Below, piece by piece: positions 49,394 to 59,638 of a DNA stretch of 64,000 bases (positions are counted from its first letter, which is position 1; each line of letters opens with the position of its first letter). The DNA is from Methanoculleus sp. (GTDB lineage: Archaea; Halobacteriota; Methanomicrobia; Methanomicrobiales; Methanoculleaceae). The notes under the pieces are model-generated. The model was not told the DNA's origin, made no database searches, and saw nothing but the letters and a program-made list of their open reading frames with translations. The stretch covers positions 62,001 to 126,000 of the forward strand of contig NZ_JASEFJ010000002.1 in assembly GCF_030019085.1 (NCBI RefSeq), written 5' to 3'. Both the position numbers and the translations under genes were made by a program.

Positions 49394-49396
49394 AAC
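49384..49396 (+). promoter_or_regulatory. TATA-like element upstream of rps19e, overlapping the yhbY stop codon
   Basis: AAATATATAAAAC; about 50-60 nt upstream of ATG at 49445. Confidence 0.4.
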
Positions 49397-49444
49397 ATTA
49401 CCGGACGAATATGTAAAGACTGTTAGCGAGAGTGAGGTTCATCC

Positions 49445-49894
49445 ATGACAACTGTATATGATATCCCTGCCGATATGTTCATCCGGCAGGTGGCAGAAGA
49501 ACTCAAGAAAAATCAGCAGATCCAGCCCCCAGATTGGGCCGCATTTGCAAAGACGGGGGTACACAAGCAGATGCCGCCAGAGAATGAAGATTGGTGGTAT
49601 GTACGGGCGGCGTCGGTTCTCCGTCGCGTCTACACCGACGGTCCGGTCGGGACACAGAGGATGCGCTCAGCCTACGGTGGCAAACGTGACCGTGGGTCGT
49701 CCCCATATCAGTTCCGGAGGGGAAGCGGTTCGATTGTGCGAAAGATCTTTCAGCAGCTCGAGGCAGCCGGTTACGTCACCCGGTCAAGTGAGGGGCGTAC
49801 GATCACCCCGGCGGGCAGATCGTTCCTCGATAATGTCGCTCATAGCCTGAAGAGAGAGGCTGCTGAGGTTGCACCGCAACTTGCAAACTACTGA
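49445..49894 (+). CDS. rps19e: 30S ribosomal protein S19e
   Basis: 149 aa; TTVYDIPADMFIRQVAEELKKN, PPENEDWWYVRAASVLRRVYTDGPVG. Confidence 0.95.
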   Translation: MTTVYDIPADMFIRQVAEELKKNQQIQPPDWAAFAKTGVHKQMPPENEDWWYVRAASVLRRVYTDGPVGTQRMRSAYGGKRDRGSSPYQFRRGSGSIVRKIFQQLEAAGYVTRSSEGRTITPAGRSFLDNVAHSLKREAAEVAPQLANY

Positions 49895-49912
49895 TCGAAG
49901 GAGGCTTGGTTG

Positions 49913-50251
49913 ATGGTTGATGACGAACTCGCGGAACTCCGTCGCCGGAGACTGGAGCAGATGCAGCGGCAGGCGATGGAGCAACAGGCTGTGGAGGAGG
50001 AGCTGGCACGACAACAGCAGATGGCTGCACAGATCCGAACTGTTTTGATGGAGATCCTCGAGCCTGAAGCGAGGGAGAGGCTAAATACCATCAAGTTGAC
50101 ACGGCCGGATTTTGCAAAAGCTGTTGAACAGCAGCTGGTTATGCTGGCCCAGAGCGGGCGGATCCGGCAACGGATCACCGATGAACAGCTAAAAACCATA
50201 CTGGTCCAGCTGACGCCATCAAAGAAAGATTTCAGGATAATGCGGAAATAA
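49913..50251 (+). CDS. PDCD5-family DNA-binding protein
   Basis: 112 aa; MVDDELAELRRRRLEQMQRQAMEQQ...EILEPEARERLNTIKLTRPDFAKAVEQQLVMLAQSGRI. Confidence 0.92.
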   Translation: MVDDELAELRRRRLEQMQRQAMEQQAVEEELARQQQMAAQIRTVLMEILEPEARERLNTIKLTRPDFAKAVEQQLVMLAQSGRIRQRITDEQLKTILVQLTPSKKDFRIMRK

Positions 50252-50253
50252 AA

Positions 50254-50844
50254 ATGGAAGTGGGGTTGCTCTTTTCGGGAGGAAAAGATAGCGCGCTGGC
50301 GGCAATCATGCTTTCACGCGACTATGAGGTAGAACTGAATACCTGTGTCTTCGATGCTGACCGGGAGGTCCCGGAGGTGCGTGCCGCTGCGGCCGCGCTT
50401 GGCCTTCCTTTCCGTAAAAGGGTGCTCGGACTCGATCTGCTTGATAAGGCTGTAGACCTTCTACTGGCCTGTGGTTACCCTAATGATGCGATCGATATGG
50501 TTCACCGGACGGCGGTAGAGATGCTGGCCGGAGACTACGCGGTGGTCGCTGACGGTATCCGGAGGGAAGACCGTGTTCCAGGTCTCGACCGCTCTGAGGT
50601 CCAGCGTCTGGAGATGACCACCGGTTGTTCTTACGTAAGACCGCTCCTTGGGTACGGTAAGTTCGAGGTGGAACGTCTTGCAGAAAAGTTTCTTCTGGTC
50701 CGCTACGGAGAGACGGGCAGCATCGGGAACGGCGACTATGAGCAGGAGATCCGGGGCGCAATCCGTGCACGCGGTATCGACCCGGCACCTTTCTTCCCTC
50801 CTCATCACCTCCAGTCTCTGGTTGTTGGCACGAGAGAGGCTTGA
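50254..50844 (+). CDS. PP-loop ATP pyrophosphatase-fold protein (archaeal)
   Basis: 196 aa; LLFSGGKDSALAAIML; diphthamide-synthetase/asparagine-synthase-like PP-loop fold. Confidence 0.75.
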   Translation: MEVGLLFSGGKDSALAAIMLSRDYEVELNTCVFDADREVPEVRAAAAALGLPFRKRVLGLDLLDKAVDLLLACGYPNDAIDMVHRTAVEMLAGDYAVVADGIRREDRVPGLDRSEVQRLEMTTGCSYVRPLLGYGKFEVERLAEKFLLVRYGETGSIGNGDYEQEIRGAIRARGIDPAPFFPPHHLQSLVVGTREA

Positions 50845-50865
50845 ATATCATCGAGAGTGAGAATC

Positions 50866-51018
50866 ATGAGTAAGTTGACAAAGGGCCGGAAGATCCGGCT
50901 GGCAAAGGCATGCGAGCAGAACCGCCGTGTGCCCGCATGGGTTATGATCAGAACCAACCGTAAGGTTACGTCGCACCCGAAGCGGCGGAACTGGAGACGG
51001 AGCAGTCTGAAGGTGTAG
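50866..51018 (+). CDS. rpl39e: 50S ribosomal protein L39e (absent from the ORF track)
   Basis: Translated by hand: [50 protein letters not shown]; 50 aa, immediately before L31e. Confidence 0.95.
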   Translation: MSKLTKGRKIRLAKACEQNRRVPAWVMIRTNRKVTSHPKRRNWRRSSLKV

Positions 51019-51023
51019 GAACT

Positions 51024-51287
51024 ATGGTAGAGACACTGAAGGAGCATATCTATGTCATCCCTCTCCGGGACGTTAAGCGTGCACCCCGGCGGAAGCGGTG
51101 CAACACCGCTATCAGGGATATCAGAGCTTTCCTGGTGCGGAACATGAAGAGCGAGGATGTCAAACTCGATCGTAGCATTAACGAGAAGGTCTGGGAGAGG
51201 GGGAGCGAGAAGCCTCCGCGAAAGATCCGCGTCCGCGCGATGAAGTTCGAGGACGGGCAGGTCCAGGCCGAGCTCGCCGAGGAGTGA
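51024..51287 (+). CDS. rpl31e: 50S ribosomal protein L31e
   Basis: 87 aa; [51 protein letters not shown]. Confidence 0.95.
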   Translation: MVETLKEHIYVIPLRDVKRAPRRKRCNTAIRDIRAFLVRNMKSEDVKLDRSINEKVWERGSEKPPRKIRVRAMKFEDGQVQAELAEE

Positions 51288-51288
51288 G

Positions 51289-51951
51289 ATGACCGGAACG
51301 ATCGATCTCGCCGGGGATCCGAATATAGGCGTCTTCGCCCGCGTATTTGAGGATATAGCGATCGTCCACCCAGTTGCACCAGCGGCGTTCACAACGGCGC
51401 TCGAGCGTGAGCTGGATGTTGAGATCGTGAAGACCTCAATCCAGGAGAGTAGCATCATCGGTTCACTCGTTTCGGGGAACAGTCGTGGACTGGTCGTCAG
51501 TGGCCTTGCCGCCGACGAGGAACTCGCTGTCCTGAGCGACTACCGGGATATCTTCCTGCTCGAAGGCTCGATGAATGCGGCGGGCAACGTAATTCTCGCG
51601 AATGATTACGTTGCCGCAGTTCATCCCGGGATGCCGGTCGATCTTGCCGAAGAGATCGGGTCGTTCCTCTCCGTGCCGGTGATCCGGCTCTCACTTGGAA
51701 GCATCAAGACCGTTGGTATGGCCGGCTTTGCTACTAACAGGGGTATCCTTGTTCACCCGAGGGCCAACGAGATGGAGATCGAAAGTCTTGAACGGGTGGT
51801 CGATCTCCCGATCGGTCTCGGGTCGGTAAACATGGGAAGCGGTCTTGTTGGCACAGGGTTGCTTGCAAACAGCAAGGGTTATCTCGCTGGATCCGCCACT
51901 ACCGGTTTTGAGCTGGGTAGAATAGAGGAAGTTCTTGGGTTTTTGGAGTGA
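51289..51951 (+). CDS. eif6: Translation initiation factor aIF6
   Basis: 220 aa; [33 protein letters not shown]. Confidence 0.95.
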   Translation: MTGTIDLAGDPNIGVFARVFEDIAIVHPVAPAAFTTALERELDVEIVKTSIQESSIIGSLVSGNSRGLVVSGLAADEELAVLSDYRDIFLLEGSMNAAGNVILANDYVAAVHPGMPVDLAEEIGSFLSVPVIRLSLGSIKTVGMAGFATNRGILVHPRANEMEIESLERVVDLPIGLGSVNMGSGLVGTGLLANSKGYLAGSATTGFELGRIEEVLGFLE

Positions 51952-51957
51952 TATTTC

Positions 51958-52149
51958 ATGGAGAACCAGTATTTTGAGATTGTAGGTGCGTGCAGGATCG
52001 ATAAAGAGTGGAAACCGTTTCGCAAAGTGGTCACAGCAGCGAACGAGAACCTGGCTAAAGAGAGGGTTTTCACTGATATTGGGAGCAAACATCGCCTGAA
52101 GAGAAATTATATCACGATCGAATCGGTTAAAGTAGTAGATGGTGAGTGA
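51958..52149 (+). CDS. rpl18a: 50S ribosomal protein L18a/LX
   Basis: 63 aa; YFEIVGACRIDKEWKPFRKVVTAANENLAKERVFTDIGSKHRLKRNYITI. Confidence 0.92.
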   Translation: MENQYFEIVGACRIDKEWKPFRKVVTAANENLAKERVFTDIGSKHRLKRNYITIESVKVVDGE

Positions 52150-52597
52150 TGTGGACCAGGTAGACCCTCGCGAGATACAGACCCTTCAGGTGTACTTAAA
52201 CGAGTACGCCCAGCAGATCGAGATCCTTACGCAGCAACTCTCGATGATCGAGCAACAGCGGATTGAGGCTGCTGCCGCCATCGAGACCCTTCTTGCGGTC
52301 CGGGAGAATGCAGAGGCCACAGTCCTTCTCCCTATTGGCGGCGGCGCTCTTCTGCGGGTGAAAGTTCTTGACACCGGGCATGCAATCGTGAACCTCGGGG
52401 CAGATGTATCCGTTGAGTGGTCTACAGAGGACGCAGTGAAGTATCTCGAAGGCCGGATAACCGAACTTGAGGCGCTGGAGAAGAAGGTCGCAGGTTCGCT
52501 TGAGCAGTTGCAGGCACGGGCCACGGAGGTATCCCGGCGACTTGAGGCGGCGTACGGGGCGGCCCGGCAGGCTCAGGCAGGCCGTGGCGGAAGTTGA
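52139..52597 (+). CDS. pfdA: Prefoldin subunit alpha
   Basis: 152 aa; coiled coils flanking LLPIGGGALLRVKVLDTGHAIVNLGADVSVEWS. Confidence 0.92.
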   Translation: MVSDVDQVDPREIQTLQVYLNEYAQQIEILTQQLSMIEQQRIEAAAAIETLLAVRENAEATVLLPIGGGALLRVKVLDTGHAIVNLGADVSVEWSTEDAVKYLEGRITELEALEKKVAGSLEQLQARATEVSRRLEAAYGAARQAQAGRGGS

Positions 52598-52599
52598 TA

Positions 52600-53661
52600 A
52601 TGTTTGACTCTTTAAAGAAGAAACTTCAGAATATCCGGACTAAATTTGCCTCGAATATCGAGGAGGCTGCGGAGGTGGAGGTTGAGCCCCAGCAAACCTC
52701 CGGGACGGCGGAGGCTGCACCCCCTCTTGCCAGGCCAGAACCGCCTGCAGCGCTAGAAGAACGGGAGAGACCTACTCTCATAAACAGGGTAAAGGTCTTC
52801 GTCAGGGAGCGGGAGATCCTTATCCGGGAGAAGGATATTGAGGAACCGCTTGCCGAACTCGAGATGGTTCTCCTGGAGAACGATGTTGCCCTCCCGGTCA
52901 CGGACGAGATCATCTCCCGGATGCGGGCAGATCTGGTTGGCCGGCACCGGGGGCTCGGCGCCTCTGTGGACGATCTGGTTGTATCTACCCTGCGCTCGGC
53001 CCTCTGTGGTGTGCTTGGCGAGGGTCTCGATCTCCTGCGTTACGTTCAGGAGCACGAACGCCCGGTGAAGATCCTCTTTACCGGTGTGAACGGTACAGGA
53101 AAGACCACAACAGTCGCGAAGGTCGGCCACTACCTGCAGAAGAACGGGTTCTCGGTTGTGATCGGTGCCGGGGATACCTTCCGGGCGGGTGCGATCGAGC
53201 AGATCGTTACCCATGCTGACCGTCTCGGCATCCGGGTTGTCCACCATCAGCCCGGTGCCGATCCATCCGCTGTTCTCTTTGACGCCGTTCAGTACGCGAA
53301 GGCACATAACATCGATGTTGTCCTGGCTGATACAGCCGGCCGGTTCCACAACCGGGCAAACCTGATGAACCAGCTGGAGAAGATCCGGCGGGTGATGAAA
53401 CCGGATCTCGTCGTCTACGTCGATGAGGCGGTGGCCGGGAACGATGCGGTAATCCGGGCCGATGAGTTCAACAGGACCGTCGGCACCGATGCGGTCGTTC
53501 TGACCAAGGCGGATATGGACCCGCGTGGGGGCGCGGCGATATCGATCGCACACACCGTTGGAAAACCGATCCTCTTCCTCGGGACGGGGCAGGGTTATGA
53601 CGACATCATGCCGTTTGAGCCCCGGGCGATGGTTGATGAACTGCTGGGTGGTGGGGACTGA
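52600..53661 (+). CDS. ftsY: Signal recognition particle receptor FtsY
   Basis: [12 protein letters not shown]..., [42 protein letters not shown]. Confidence 0.95.
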   Translation: MFDSLKKKLQNIRTKFASNIEEAAEVEVEPQQTSGTAEAAPPLARPEPPAALEERERPTLINRVKVFVREREILIREKDIEEPLAELEMVLLENDVALPVTDEIISRMRADLVGRHRGLGASVDDLVVSTLRSALCGVLGEGLDLLRYVQEHERPVKILFTGVNGTGKTTTVAKVGHYLQKNGFSVVIGAGDTFRAGAIEQIVTHADRLGIRVVHHQPGADPSAVLFDAVQYAKAHNIDVVLADTAGRFHNRANLMNQLEKIRRVMKPDLVVYVDEAVAGNDAVIRADEFNRTVGTDAVVLTKADMDPRGGAAISIAHTVGKPILFLGTGQGYDDIMPFEPRAMVDELLGGGD

Positions 53662-54992
53662 TGCTGGATACCCTGGGTAACTCATTGAAGGACGCCGTCA
53701 AGAAACTCTCCGGAAAGACCGTGATCGACCGGGCGGCTGTCGATGAACTGGTACGCGATCTCCAGCGGGCCCTCCTCTCTGCCGATGTCAACGTCAGGCT
53801 GGTGATGCAACTTTCCCAGTCGATCAAGAAACGTGCGCTTGAGGAAGAACCCCCGAAAGGAATGGGTGTCCGCGTGCACGTTCTCCGGATCGTCTACCAG
53901 GAACTTGTCCGGCTTATGGGCAGAACGGGTGAGGTCTCGCTTGAGCCCCAGACGATCCTGATGGCAGGGCTGCAGGGGAGCGGGAAGACAACAACGACGG
54001 CGAAACTTGCCAGATACTTCCAGCGCAAAGGGTTGCGGGTTGCGGTGATCTGCGCCGATACGTTCCGGCCCGGCGCCTACGATCAGCTAAAGACTCTCTG
54101 TGATCGGATCAGCGTTCCCTGCTTTGGTGACCCTGCAGAGTCGGACGCTCTTGCGATAGTCCGTGAAGGTCTCCCAAGGTTCCGCAAACAGTATGAGGTG
54201 ATCATCATCGATACCCAGGGCCGGCACGCCCTGGAGGAGAACCTGATCCAGGAGATCATCCAGATTAATGAGATCGCGCATCCTGACCATCGGTGGCTCG
54301 TGATCGATGCGGCGCTAGGGCAGCAGGCAAGCGAGCAGGCCCGCAGGTTTCACGATGCGATCGGGATAGATGGCGTCATCGTCACCAAGATGGACGGTAC
54401 CGCCAAGGGTGGCGGTGCCCTCTCGGCGGTCGCCGAGACCCGGAGCGGGATCGTCTTTATCGGGAGTGGCGAGACTATCGAGGATCTCGAGAGGTTCGAC
54501 CCGGATGGTTTTATCTCGCGGTTGCTCGGGATGGGCGACCTCAAGGCGCTTGTTGAACGCGCCGAAGAGGCGGTCTCGACCGATGAGATCGATGTAAACG
54601 CTATGCTCAAGGGGAAGTTCACGCTCCGGGATATGTACAAGCAGCTCGAGGCGTTGAACAGGATGGGGCCCCTGAGGCAGATCATGAGCATGCTCCCGCT
54701 GGGAGGCATGCAGATCCCGGACGAAGCCTACGATATCACCAGCACCAAGATGCAGCGTTATCGGGTGATCATGGACTCGATGACCCCCTCAGAGCTCGAT
54801 GACCCCTCGATAATCGGGAGTGCACGCGTCCAGCGGATCGCCCGTGGCGCCGGGGTGACACCAGAGGATGTCCGGGAGCTCATAAAATACTACAAGATAA
54901 TGCAACGCGCTTTAAAGGGTATGCGTGGCATGGATGGCGGCAAGTTCAACATGCAGCGCATGATGAAGAAGTTCGGCGGACCCGGTAGATGA
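53661..54992 (+). CDS. srp54: Signal recognition particle 54 kDa protein
   Basis: 443 aa; [22 protein letters not shown], Met-rich M domain; overlaps ftsY by 1 nt. Confidence 0.96.
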   Translation: MLDTLGNSLKDAVKKLSGKTVIDRAAVDELVRDLQRALLSADVNVRLVMQLSQSIKKRALEEEPPKGMGVRVHVLRIVYQELVRLMGRTGEVSLEPQTILMAGLQGSGKTTTTAKLARYFQRKGLRVAVICADTFRPGAYDQLKTLCDRISVPCFGDPAESDALAIVREGLPRFRKQYEVIIIDTQGRHALEENLIQEIIQINEIAHPDHRWLVIDAALGQQASEQARRFHDAIGIDGVIVTKMDGTAKGGGALSAVAETRSGIVFIGSGETIEDLERFDPDGFISRLLGMGDLKALVERAEEAVSTDEIDVNAMLKGKFTLRDMYKQLEALNRMGPLRQIMSMLPLGGMQIPDEAYDITSTKMQRYRVIMDSMTPSELDDPSIIGSARVQRIARGAGVTPEDVRELIKYYKIMQRALKGMRGMDGGKFNMQRMMKKFGGPGR

Positions 54993-55567
54993 AACGGTTC
55001 GCTATCGTGGGCCACGTTGCCGAAACGAGCGGTAACTTCAGCCTGAACGATCTACCTGGAAGCGGGGGGAGGATGGATCTCCTCTGCCGTTGCGTCAGTT
55101 CCTCGTTATTCCTCTCCCATGACCTGCGGCGGGATGTGGAGTGTTACCTCATCCTCTGCGGCGGAGCTGGTCCGGAGAAGACCATCCTCTTTCGTGGGAG
55201 CGAGGTACGCCGACTCTCTCCAGACGAACGGAGCAGTGCCGCTCTTATCAAGAAGGCTCTCTCGATCCCCTGCGGAGATGAGTTCCGGGAGTCGACCCCG
55301 GGGGTCTATATCCGCCGCGGTGGACTTGCACGTTTGCTTGCAGAGATCCCGTTTGCGGTGCTCGACGAGGCCGGGGAGGATGTAAGGAAGGTTCCTGAAC
55401 TCCCGGAGAACTACCTGCTCTCAGACCACCAGAACTTTACGCTGGAGGAGGAAGAGGCCGTTGCCGGGGCCGACCGCTACTCTGTCGGACCGCGCTCGCT
55501 GCATGCCGATCATGCCATTACTGTCCTTTTAAATGAGATTGACCGGAGGGAGTCAGGTTGGGTATAA
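54989..55567 (+). CDS. trmY: tRNA (pseudouridine54-N1)-methyltransferase
   Basis: 192 aa; [45 protein letters not shown]. Confidence 0.93.
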   Translation: MKRFAIVGHVAETSGNFSLNDLPGSGGRMDLLCRCVSSSLFLSHDLRRDVECYLILCGGAGPEKTILFRGSEVRRLSPDERSSAALIKKALSIPCGDEFRESTPGVYIRRGGLARLLAEIPFAVLDEAGEDVRKVPELPENYLLSDHQNFTLEEEEAVAGADRYSVGPRSLHADHAITVLLNEIDRRESGWV

Positions 55568-56796
55568 TCGAAGAGGTAGAATCAATCCTTGAATATGGCG
55601 AGATCTGCGACCACTGTCTCGGACGGTTTTACGGGAAGAGGTCGTTTGGGTTGACCAACGATGAGCGAGGGAGAGCGCTCCGGATCACCTGCGAGGTTTC
55701 AGCAAACAGGCCACACCAGGAACCTGATCCGGTCGCCTGCTGGGTCTGTGGCGGTGAACTCTCAAGGATTGATGATTGGGCAGAGAAGGTTGTCGGGGCT
55801 TTGTCGGGTATAGAGTTTGAGACCTTCCTTATCGGGACGAGGGTGCCGCCGCTTGTTGCGGAGAGCGAAGAGATGGTCTGGAGCGATCTTGGTCTTCACG
55901 ACCCCGAACCGCTTAAAGCCGAGATGAACAGGGAGGTTGGAAAGGCTGTATCGGCGCTCATAGGGAAGGACGCTGACCTTAAGAACCCCGACGTGGTTGC
56001 AATTCTCGATCTCGGCGAAGGTGCGGTTGAGGTGCAGGTCAACCCGGTCTTTTTCGCCGGGCGGTACCTGAAATACGAGCGCGGGATCCCGCAGACCCAC
56101 TGGGATTGCCGGGCTTGCCGTGGAGCTGGGTGCGAACGGTGCAACTACACCGGGAAACAGTATCCTGACTCCGTTGAGGAACTGATAGGCCGACCGGCGA
56201 TCGAGGTATTTGAGGCTAAGAACGCGATCCTGCACGGTGCCGGTCGCGAGGATATCGATGCCAGGATGCTTGGGTCGGGCCGGCCATTTGTGATGGAGAT
56301 AGAGGCGCCCCGGAAGCGGTCGATGGATCTCGCGGTGCTTGAGGAGAAGATAAACAGGGATGCTGCCGGTCGTGTGGCGGTCCAGATCGAGGGATGGGCA
56401 GATCGGAAGATGGTGCAAAGCATTAAATCCGACAAAGGGCATAAAAAATACAGGATCCTGGTCGAGATCGACGGTTCTGTAACACCAGACGAGTTCAGGG
56501 CAGCCCTCGATCAGTTAAAAGGTGCAACGATTCGGCAGCGCACCCCGACAAGGGTGTCACACCGGCGGGCGGATAAAGTTCGGGAGCGGCGGGTCATCGA
56601 TATCGGGTGTACGGGTAGTGTTGATGGCAGATACTGGGTAGAAGTCGTCGGCGAAGCGGGACTCTACATCAAAGAACTGGTATCGGGTGACAGCGGCAGA
56701 ACCAGGCCCAGCCTTGCCCAGATCCTGGGGCGCACCGCACGTGTAGTCAGCCTCGATGTGGTGCAGGTCGAAACAGCAAATGAGTTTGGTGAGTAA
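55558..56796 (+). CDS. pus10: tRNA pseudouridine synthase Pus10
   Basis: 412 aa; CDHCLGRFYGKRSFGLTNDERGRAL, GAGREDIDARMLGSGRPFVMEIEAPRKR; overlaps trmY by 10 nt. Confidence 0.95.
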   Translation: MGIIEEVESILEYGEICDHCLGRFYGKRSFGLTNDERGRALRITCEVSANRPHQEPDPVACWVCGGELSRIDDWAEKVVGALSGIEFETFLIGTRVPPLVAESEEMVWSDLGLHDPEPLKAEMNREVGKAVSALIGKDADLKNPDVVAILDLGEGAVEVQVNPVFFAGRYLKYERGIPQTHWDCRACRGAGCERCNYTGKQYPDSVEELIGRPAIEVFEAKNAILHGAGREDIDARMLGSGRPFVMEIEAPRKRSMDLAVLEEKINRDAAGRVAVQIEGWADRKMVQSIKSDKGHKKYRILVEIDGSVTPDEFRAALDQLKGATIRQRTPTRVSHRRADKVRERRVIDIGCTGSVDGRYWVEVVGEAGLYIKELVSGDSGRTRPSLAQILGRTARVVSLDVVQVETANEFGE

Positions 56797-56798
56797 TC

Positions 56799-57092
56799 AT
56801 GGCACATCACAATGGACCACGCAAGAAGACGCGGTATAAGTTCAAGAAAGACCTGAGAAGACGTGGCATCCCTCCTGTAACCTCTGTGATTCAGAACTTT
56901 GAGATAGGGCAGAGGGTGCATGTAGTGGTCGAACCGAGCGTCCAGAAGGGGATGCCCCACCGTCGGTTCCACGGGAAGACCGGTACGGTTATCGGGCGGC
57001 GTGGGCGTGCATGGGTGCTCGAGGTTAGGGACGGCGATACGATAAAACAGGTTATTGCGAGACCGCAACACCTAAAAGCGCAGAAACTATAA
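56799..57092 (+). CDS. rpl21e: 50S ribosomal protein L21e
   Basis: 97 aa; MAHHNGPRKKTRYKFKKDLRRRGIPPVTSVIQNFEIGQRVHVVVEPSVQKGMPHRRFHGKTG. Confidence 0.96.
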   Translation: MAHHNGPRKKTRYKFKKDLRRRGIPPVTSVIQNFEIGQRVHVVVEPSVQKGMPHRRFHGKTGTVIGRRGRAWVLEVRDGDTIKQVIARPQHLKAQKL

Positions 57093-57118
57093 CCATCCAG
57101 GATAGTGGAGTGATTGGC

Positions 57119-57469
57119 ATGAAGGTAAAACGAGTTGTAAGCGAAGAGCGGATACTGCTCCCCGAGGTGCGGGATATTCTCCTTGCCGTGGAGACAACCC
57201 GGTTTGAGTCGGGGGACGAGATGTCCTACGAGCTCCGTAAGAGCATTGAGCATGCCAATCGCTTCTCAAAGACATCTTCCGAGAAAGCCCGTGCCCTTGT
57301 TGGCGACCTGATGAAACTCGAGAAGATGAAAGAGGATATTGCCTACCGGATTGCGAACCTGATGCCCCGAACCAGGGATGAACTGCGGGCCATCTACGCC
57401 AAAGAACGGTTCAATCTGACGACGGAAGAGCTGGACGAGATTCTCGAAGTGGTAATGACCCACTTCTGA
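57119..57469 (+). CDS. rpoF: RNA polymerase subunit Rpo4/Rpb4 family protein
   Basis: MKVKRVVSEERILLPEVRDILLAVE...ELRAIYAKERFNLTTEELDEILEVV. Confidence 0.9.
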   Translation: MKVKRVVSEERILLPEVRDILLAVETTRFESGDEMSYELRKSIEHANRFSKTSSEKARALVGDLMKLEKMKEDIAYRIANLMPRTRDELRAIYAKERFNLTTEELDEILEVVMTHF

Positions 57470-57493
57470 CCCCCCTTTCCCGGGGTGAAGCCA

Positions 57494-58060
57494 ATGAGAG
57501 CCGAAAAGAAAGAGGTGAACGCAGTAGTTCTGGATGTCCTTCCTTTGGGCCATGTTAGTGGCGACCAGCGTCCGGGCTACAGGCGCGAACCGGTCGTTCA
57601 GGCGGTAGGGGTGGACCAGTTCAAACTGCTTGAGCTTGTTCCGAAACCTGGTGCGGACATCCAGATCCACGACCGCGTCTACATCGGGGATGAGGAGCGT
57701 GATAAGATCGAGCGTGTCAAGCGGCGGATCGGGTATGAGGACCTGACAGCGACAGCGAAGCTCGAGTTGCCGTTTGTGGTCGAGCAGATTGTCCACGAGA
57801 ACGAGCAGCGGTTCGTTGACTTCTTCAATAAGTCCGTTCCGATCACACCTAAGTTTCACATGCTGCACCTGCTCCCCGGCATCGGGAAGAAACTTCTGTG
57901 GGAGATCCTTGAAGAGCGGGAGAAGAAACCGTTTGAGAGTTTTGATGAGATCTCCAGGCGGATCAGGTCACTTCCTCACCCGGAGAGGATGATAATCAAT
58001 CGGATCCTGCACGAGATCGAGGATCCTGACGAGAAGTATCACATATTCACATCGAGATGA
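57494..58060 (+). CDS. DUF655 family RNA-binding-like protein
   Basis: MRAEKKEVNAVVLDVLPLGHVSGDQRPGYRREPVVQAVG; helix-hairpin-helix LLPGIGKKLLWEILEERE. Confidence 0.88.
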   Translation: MRAEKKEVNAVVLDVLPLGHVSGDQRPGYRREPVVQAVGVDQFKLLELVPKPGADIQIHDRVYIGDEERDKIERVKRRIGYEDLTATAKLELPFVVEQIVHENEQRFVDFFNKSVPITPKFHMLHLLPGIGKKLLWEILEEREKKPFESFDEISRRIRSLPHPERMIINRILHEIEDPDEKYHIFTSR

Positions 58061-58830
58061 GCGCTCCCAGGGATCAGCACTTTCTCATCGACCGCAGGGC
58101 TGTCGAGAAGATTGCCGGTTTTGCCGATGTCTCCGGTCGGCGGGTGCTAGAGATAGGTCCCGGTGAGGGGATCCTGACTCGAGCACTCATTGAACGGGGT
58201 GCGGAGGTTATCGCGGTAGAGATTGATCCTGCTCTGGTGGAAGAACTCGAGGTCACGTTTGCCGACGAGATCGGGGAGGGGCGTCTGGAGATAATCAAGG
58301 GTGATGCCAGGAAGGTGGACATCCCGCCGTTTGATATCGTCGTCGCAAACCTCCCATACTCTGTTTCTGCAAAGATTACGTTCCGACTGCTTGAGATCGG
58401 GTTTGAGGCGGCTATCCTGATGTATCAGAAAGAGTTCGTCCAGCGTATGATCGCGTCGCCTGGAACCGCTAACGTGGGTCGGTTATCGGTGATGGTGCAG
58501 ACCTACGCCTCCGTAAAACCACTGCTCGAGCTCTCACCGTCTTCTTTCCGCCCGAAACCGCAGGTTCGCTCGTTGGTTGTCCAGATCATACCGCACGAAC
58601 CACCGTACCCGATCGCGGATCGGGAAGTATACGCTGACGTTGTGCGGGTGCTGTTCTCTCACCGGCGAAAGACTGTGCGTAAAGGGCTCCAGAGCGGGAG
58701 GACGGTGTTTCCTCCGGGCTTGATCGAGGGTGCGATCCAGGATCTCCCCGATGAACTCCTTCAACGGCGGCCACAGGACCTCTCGCTGGAGGAGTTTGCA
58801 TTGATCGCAAACAGACTTGCGGGGCGCTGA
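58057..58830 (+). CDS. ksgA: 16S rRNA dimethyladenosine transferase (KsgA/Dim1)
   Basis: 257 aa; DQHFLIDRRAVEKI, LEIGPGEGILTRALIERGAEVIAVEID, NLPYSVSAKITF. Confidence 0.95.
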   Translation: MSAPRDQHFLIDRRAVEKIAGFADVSGRRVLEIGPGEGILTRALIERGAEVIAVEIDPALVEELEVTFADEIGEGRLEIIKGDARKVDIPPFDIVVANLPYSVSAKITFRLLEIGFEAAILMYQKEFVQRMIASPGTANVGRLSVMVQTYASVKPLLELSPSSFRPKPQVRSLVVQIIPHEPPYPIADREVYADVVRVLFSHRRKTVRKGLQSGRTVFPPGLIEGAIQDLPDELLQRRPQDLSLEEFALIANRLAGR

Positions 58831-58832
58831 GT

Positions 58833-59402
58833 ATGAACACGGGCGACCAGGTCTACCCACCGGCCGAGGACTCGTTTTTACTCCTTCGGGCGGCGCTCCG
58901 GGAGGTCAAGCCGGACGACCGTGTGCTGGAGGTGGGGACGGGTAGTGGCTATATTGCGGCCACCCTCATGAGCAGGGCGGCGATTCTGGTCGGCACCGAT
59001 ATCAACCCGCACGCGGTTGTATCCGCCCGCGCCCGCGGGGTGGAGGTTGTACGGACAGACCTCCTCGCCGGGATTTCAGGGCCGGTTGACCTCATCCTTT
59101 TCAACCCACCATACCTCCCGACAACGCCCGGGGAGCGGATGGACGACTGGCTGGAGTACGCCCTCGACGGCGGCCCGACAGGGAGGGCGACGATCGAGCG
59201 GTTCGTCGCGGATGCCGGCCGGGTGCTCTCGCCCTTCGGGCGGGTTCTGCTCCTCGTCTCGTCGCTGACCGGGCCTGACGAAGTCCGGGAACTCTTCGCA
59301 CGCGAGGGGTTCGTCTCGTTCGTCGTCGACGAAGAGGCCCTCGATGACGAGAGGCTCTACGTCTTCCGGGCGACACGTGACCTCTGCCGGATGTGGCTTT
59401 GA
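58833..59402 (+). CDS. HemK2/MTQ2-family methyltransferase
   Basis: 189 aa; VYPPAEDSFLLLRAAL, LEVGTGSGYIAATL, LFNPPYLPT. Confidence 0.9.
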   Translation: MNTGDQVYPPAEDSFLLLRAALREVKPDDRVLEVGTGSGYIAATLMSRAAILVGTDINPHAVVSARARGVEVVRTDLLAGISGPVDLILFNPPYLPTTPGERMDDWLEYALDGGPTGRATIERFVADAGRVLSPFGRVLLLVSSLTGPDEVRELFAREGFVSFVVDEEALDDERLYVFRATRDLCRMWL

Positions 59403-59638
59403 GCGGTCAGGGTGTTATAGTTTCCGGGCGATTGGAGACCCTCAAATCGGTTCCTTCAGGTTATACCCGGTCAGATGAATCCGCCGGATATGGATCCGGG
59501 GGTGGTCGGGTGGTGGAGGACTATACCGTTCTCCTTCCATTCTGCCCCACCTCTTGCGGGTTTGAGGCATGATGGGTTCAATTTATATCGTCTCCGACCG
59601 CGCAAGTTACATCTTCTCCAAAGTAATAGAGTAGATCA

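Noticed and set aside
52753-53685. 310-aa minus-strand ORF
   Set aside because: Antisense to ftsY; shadow frame
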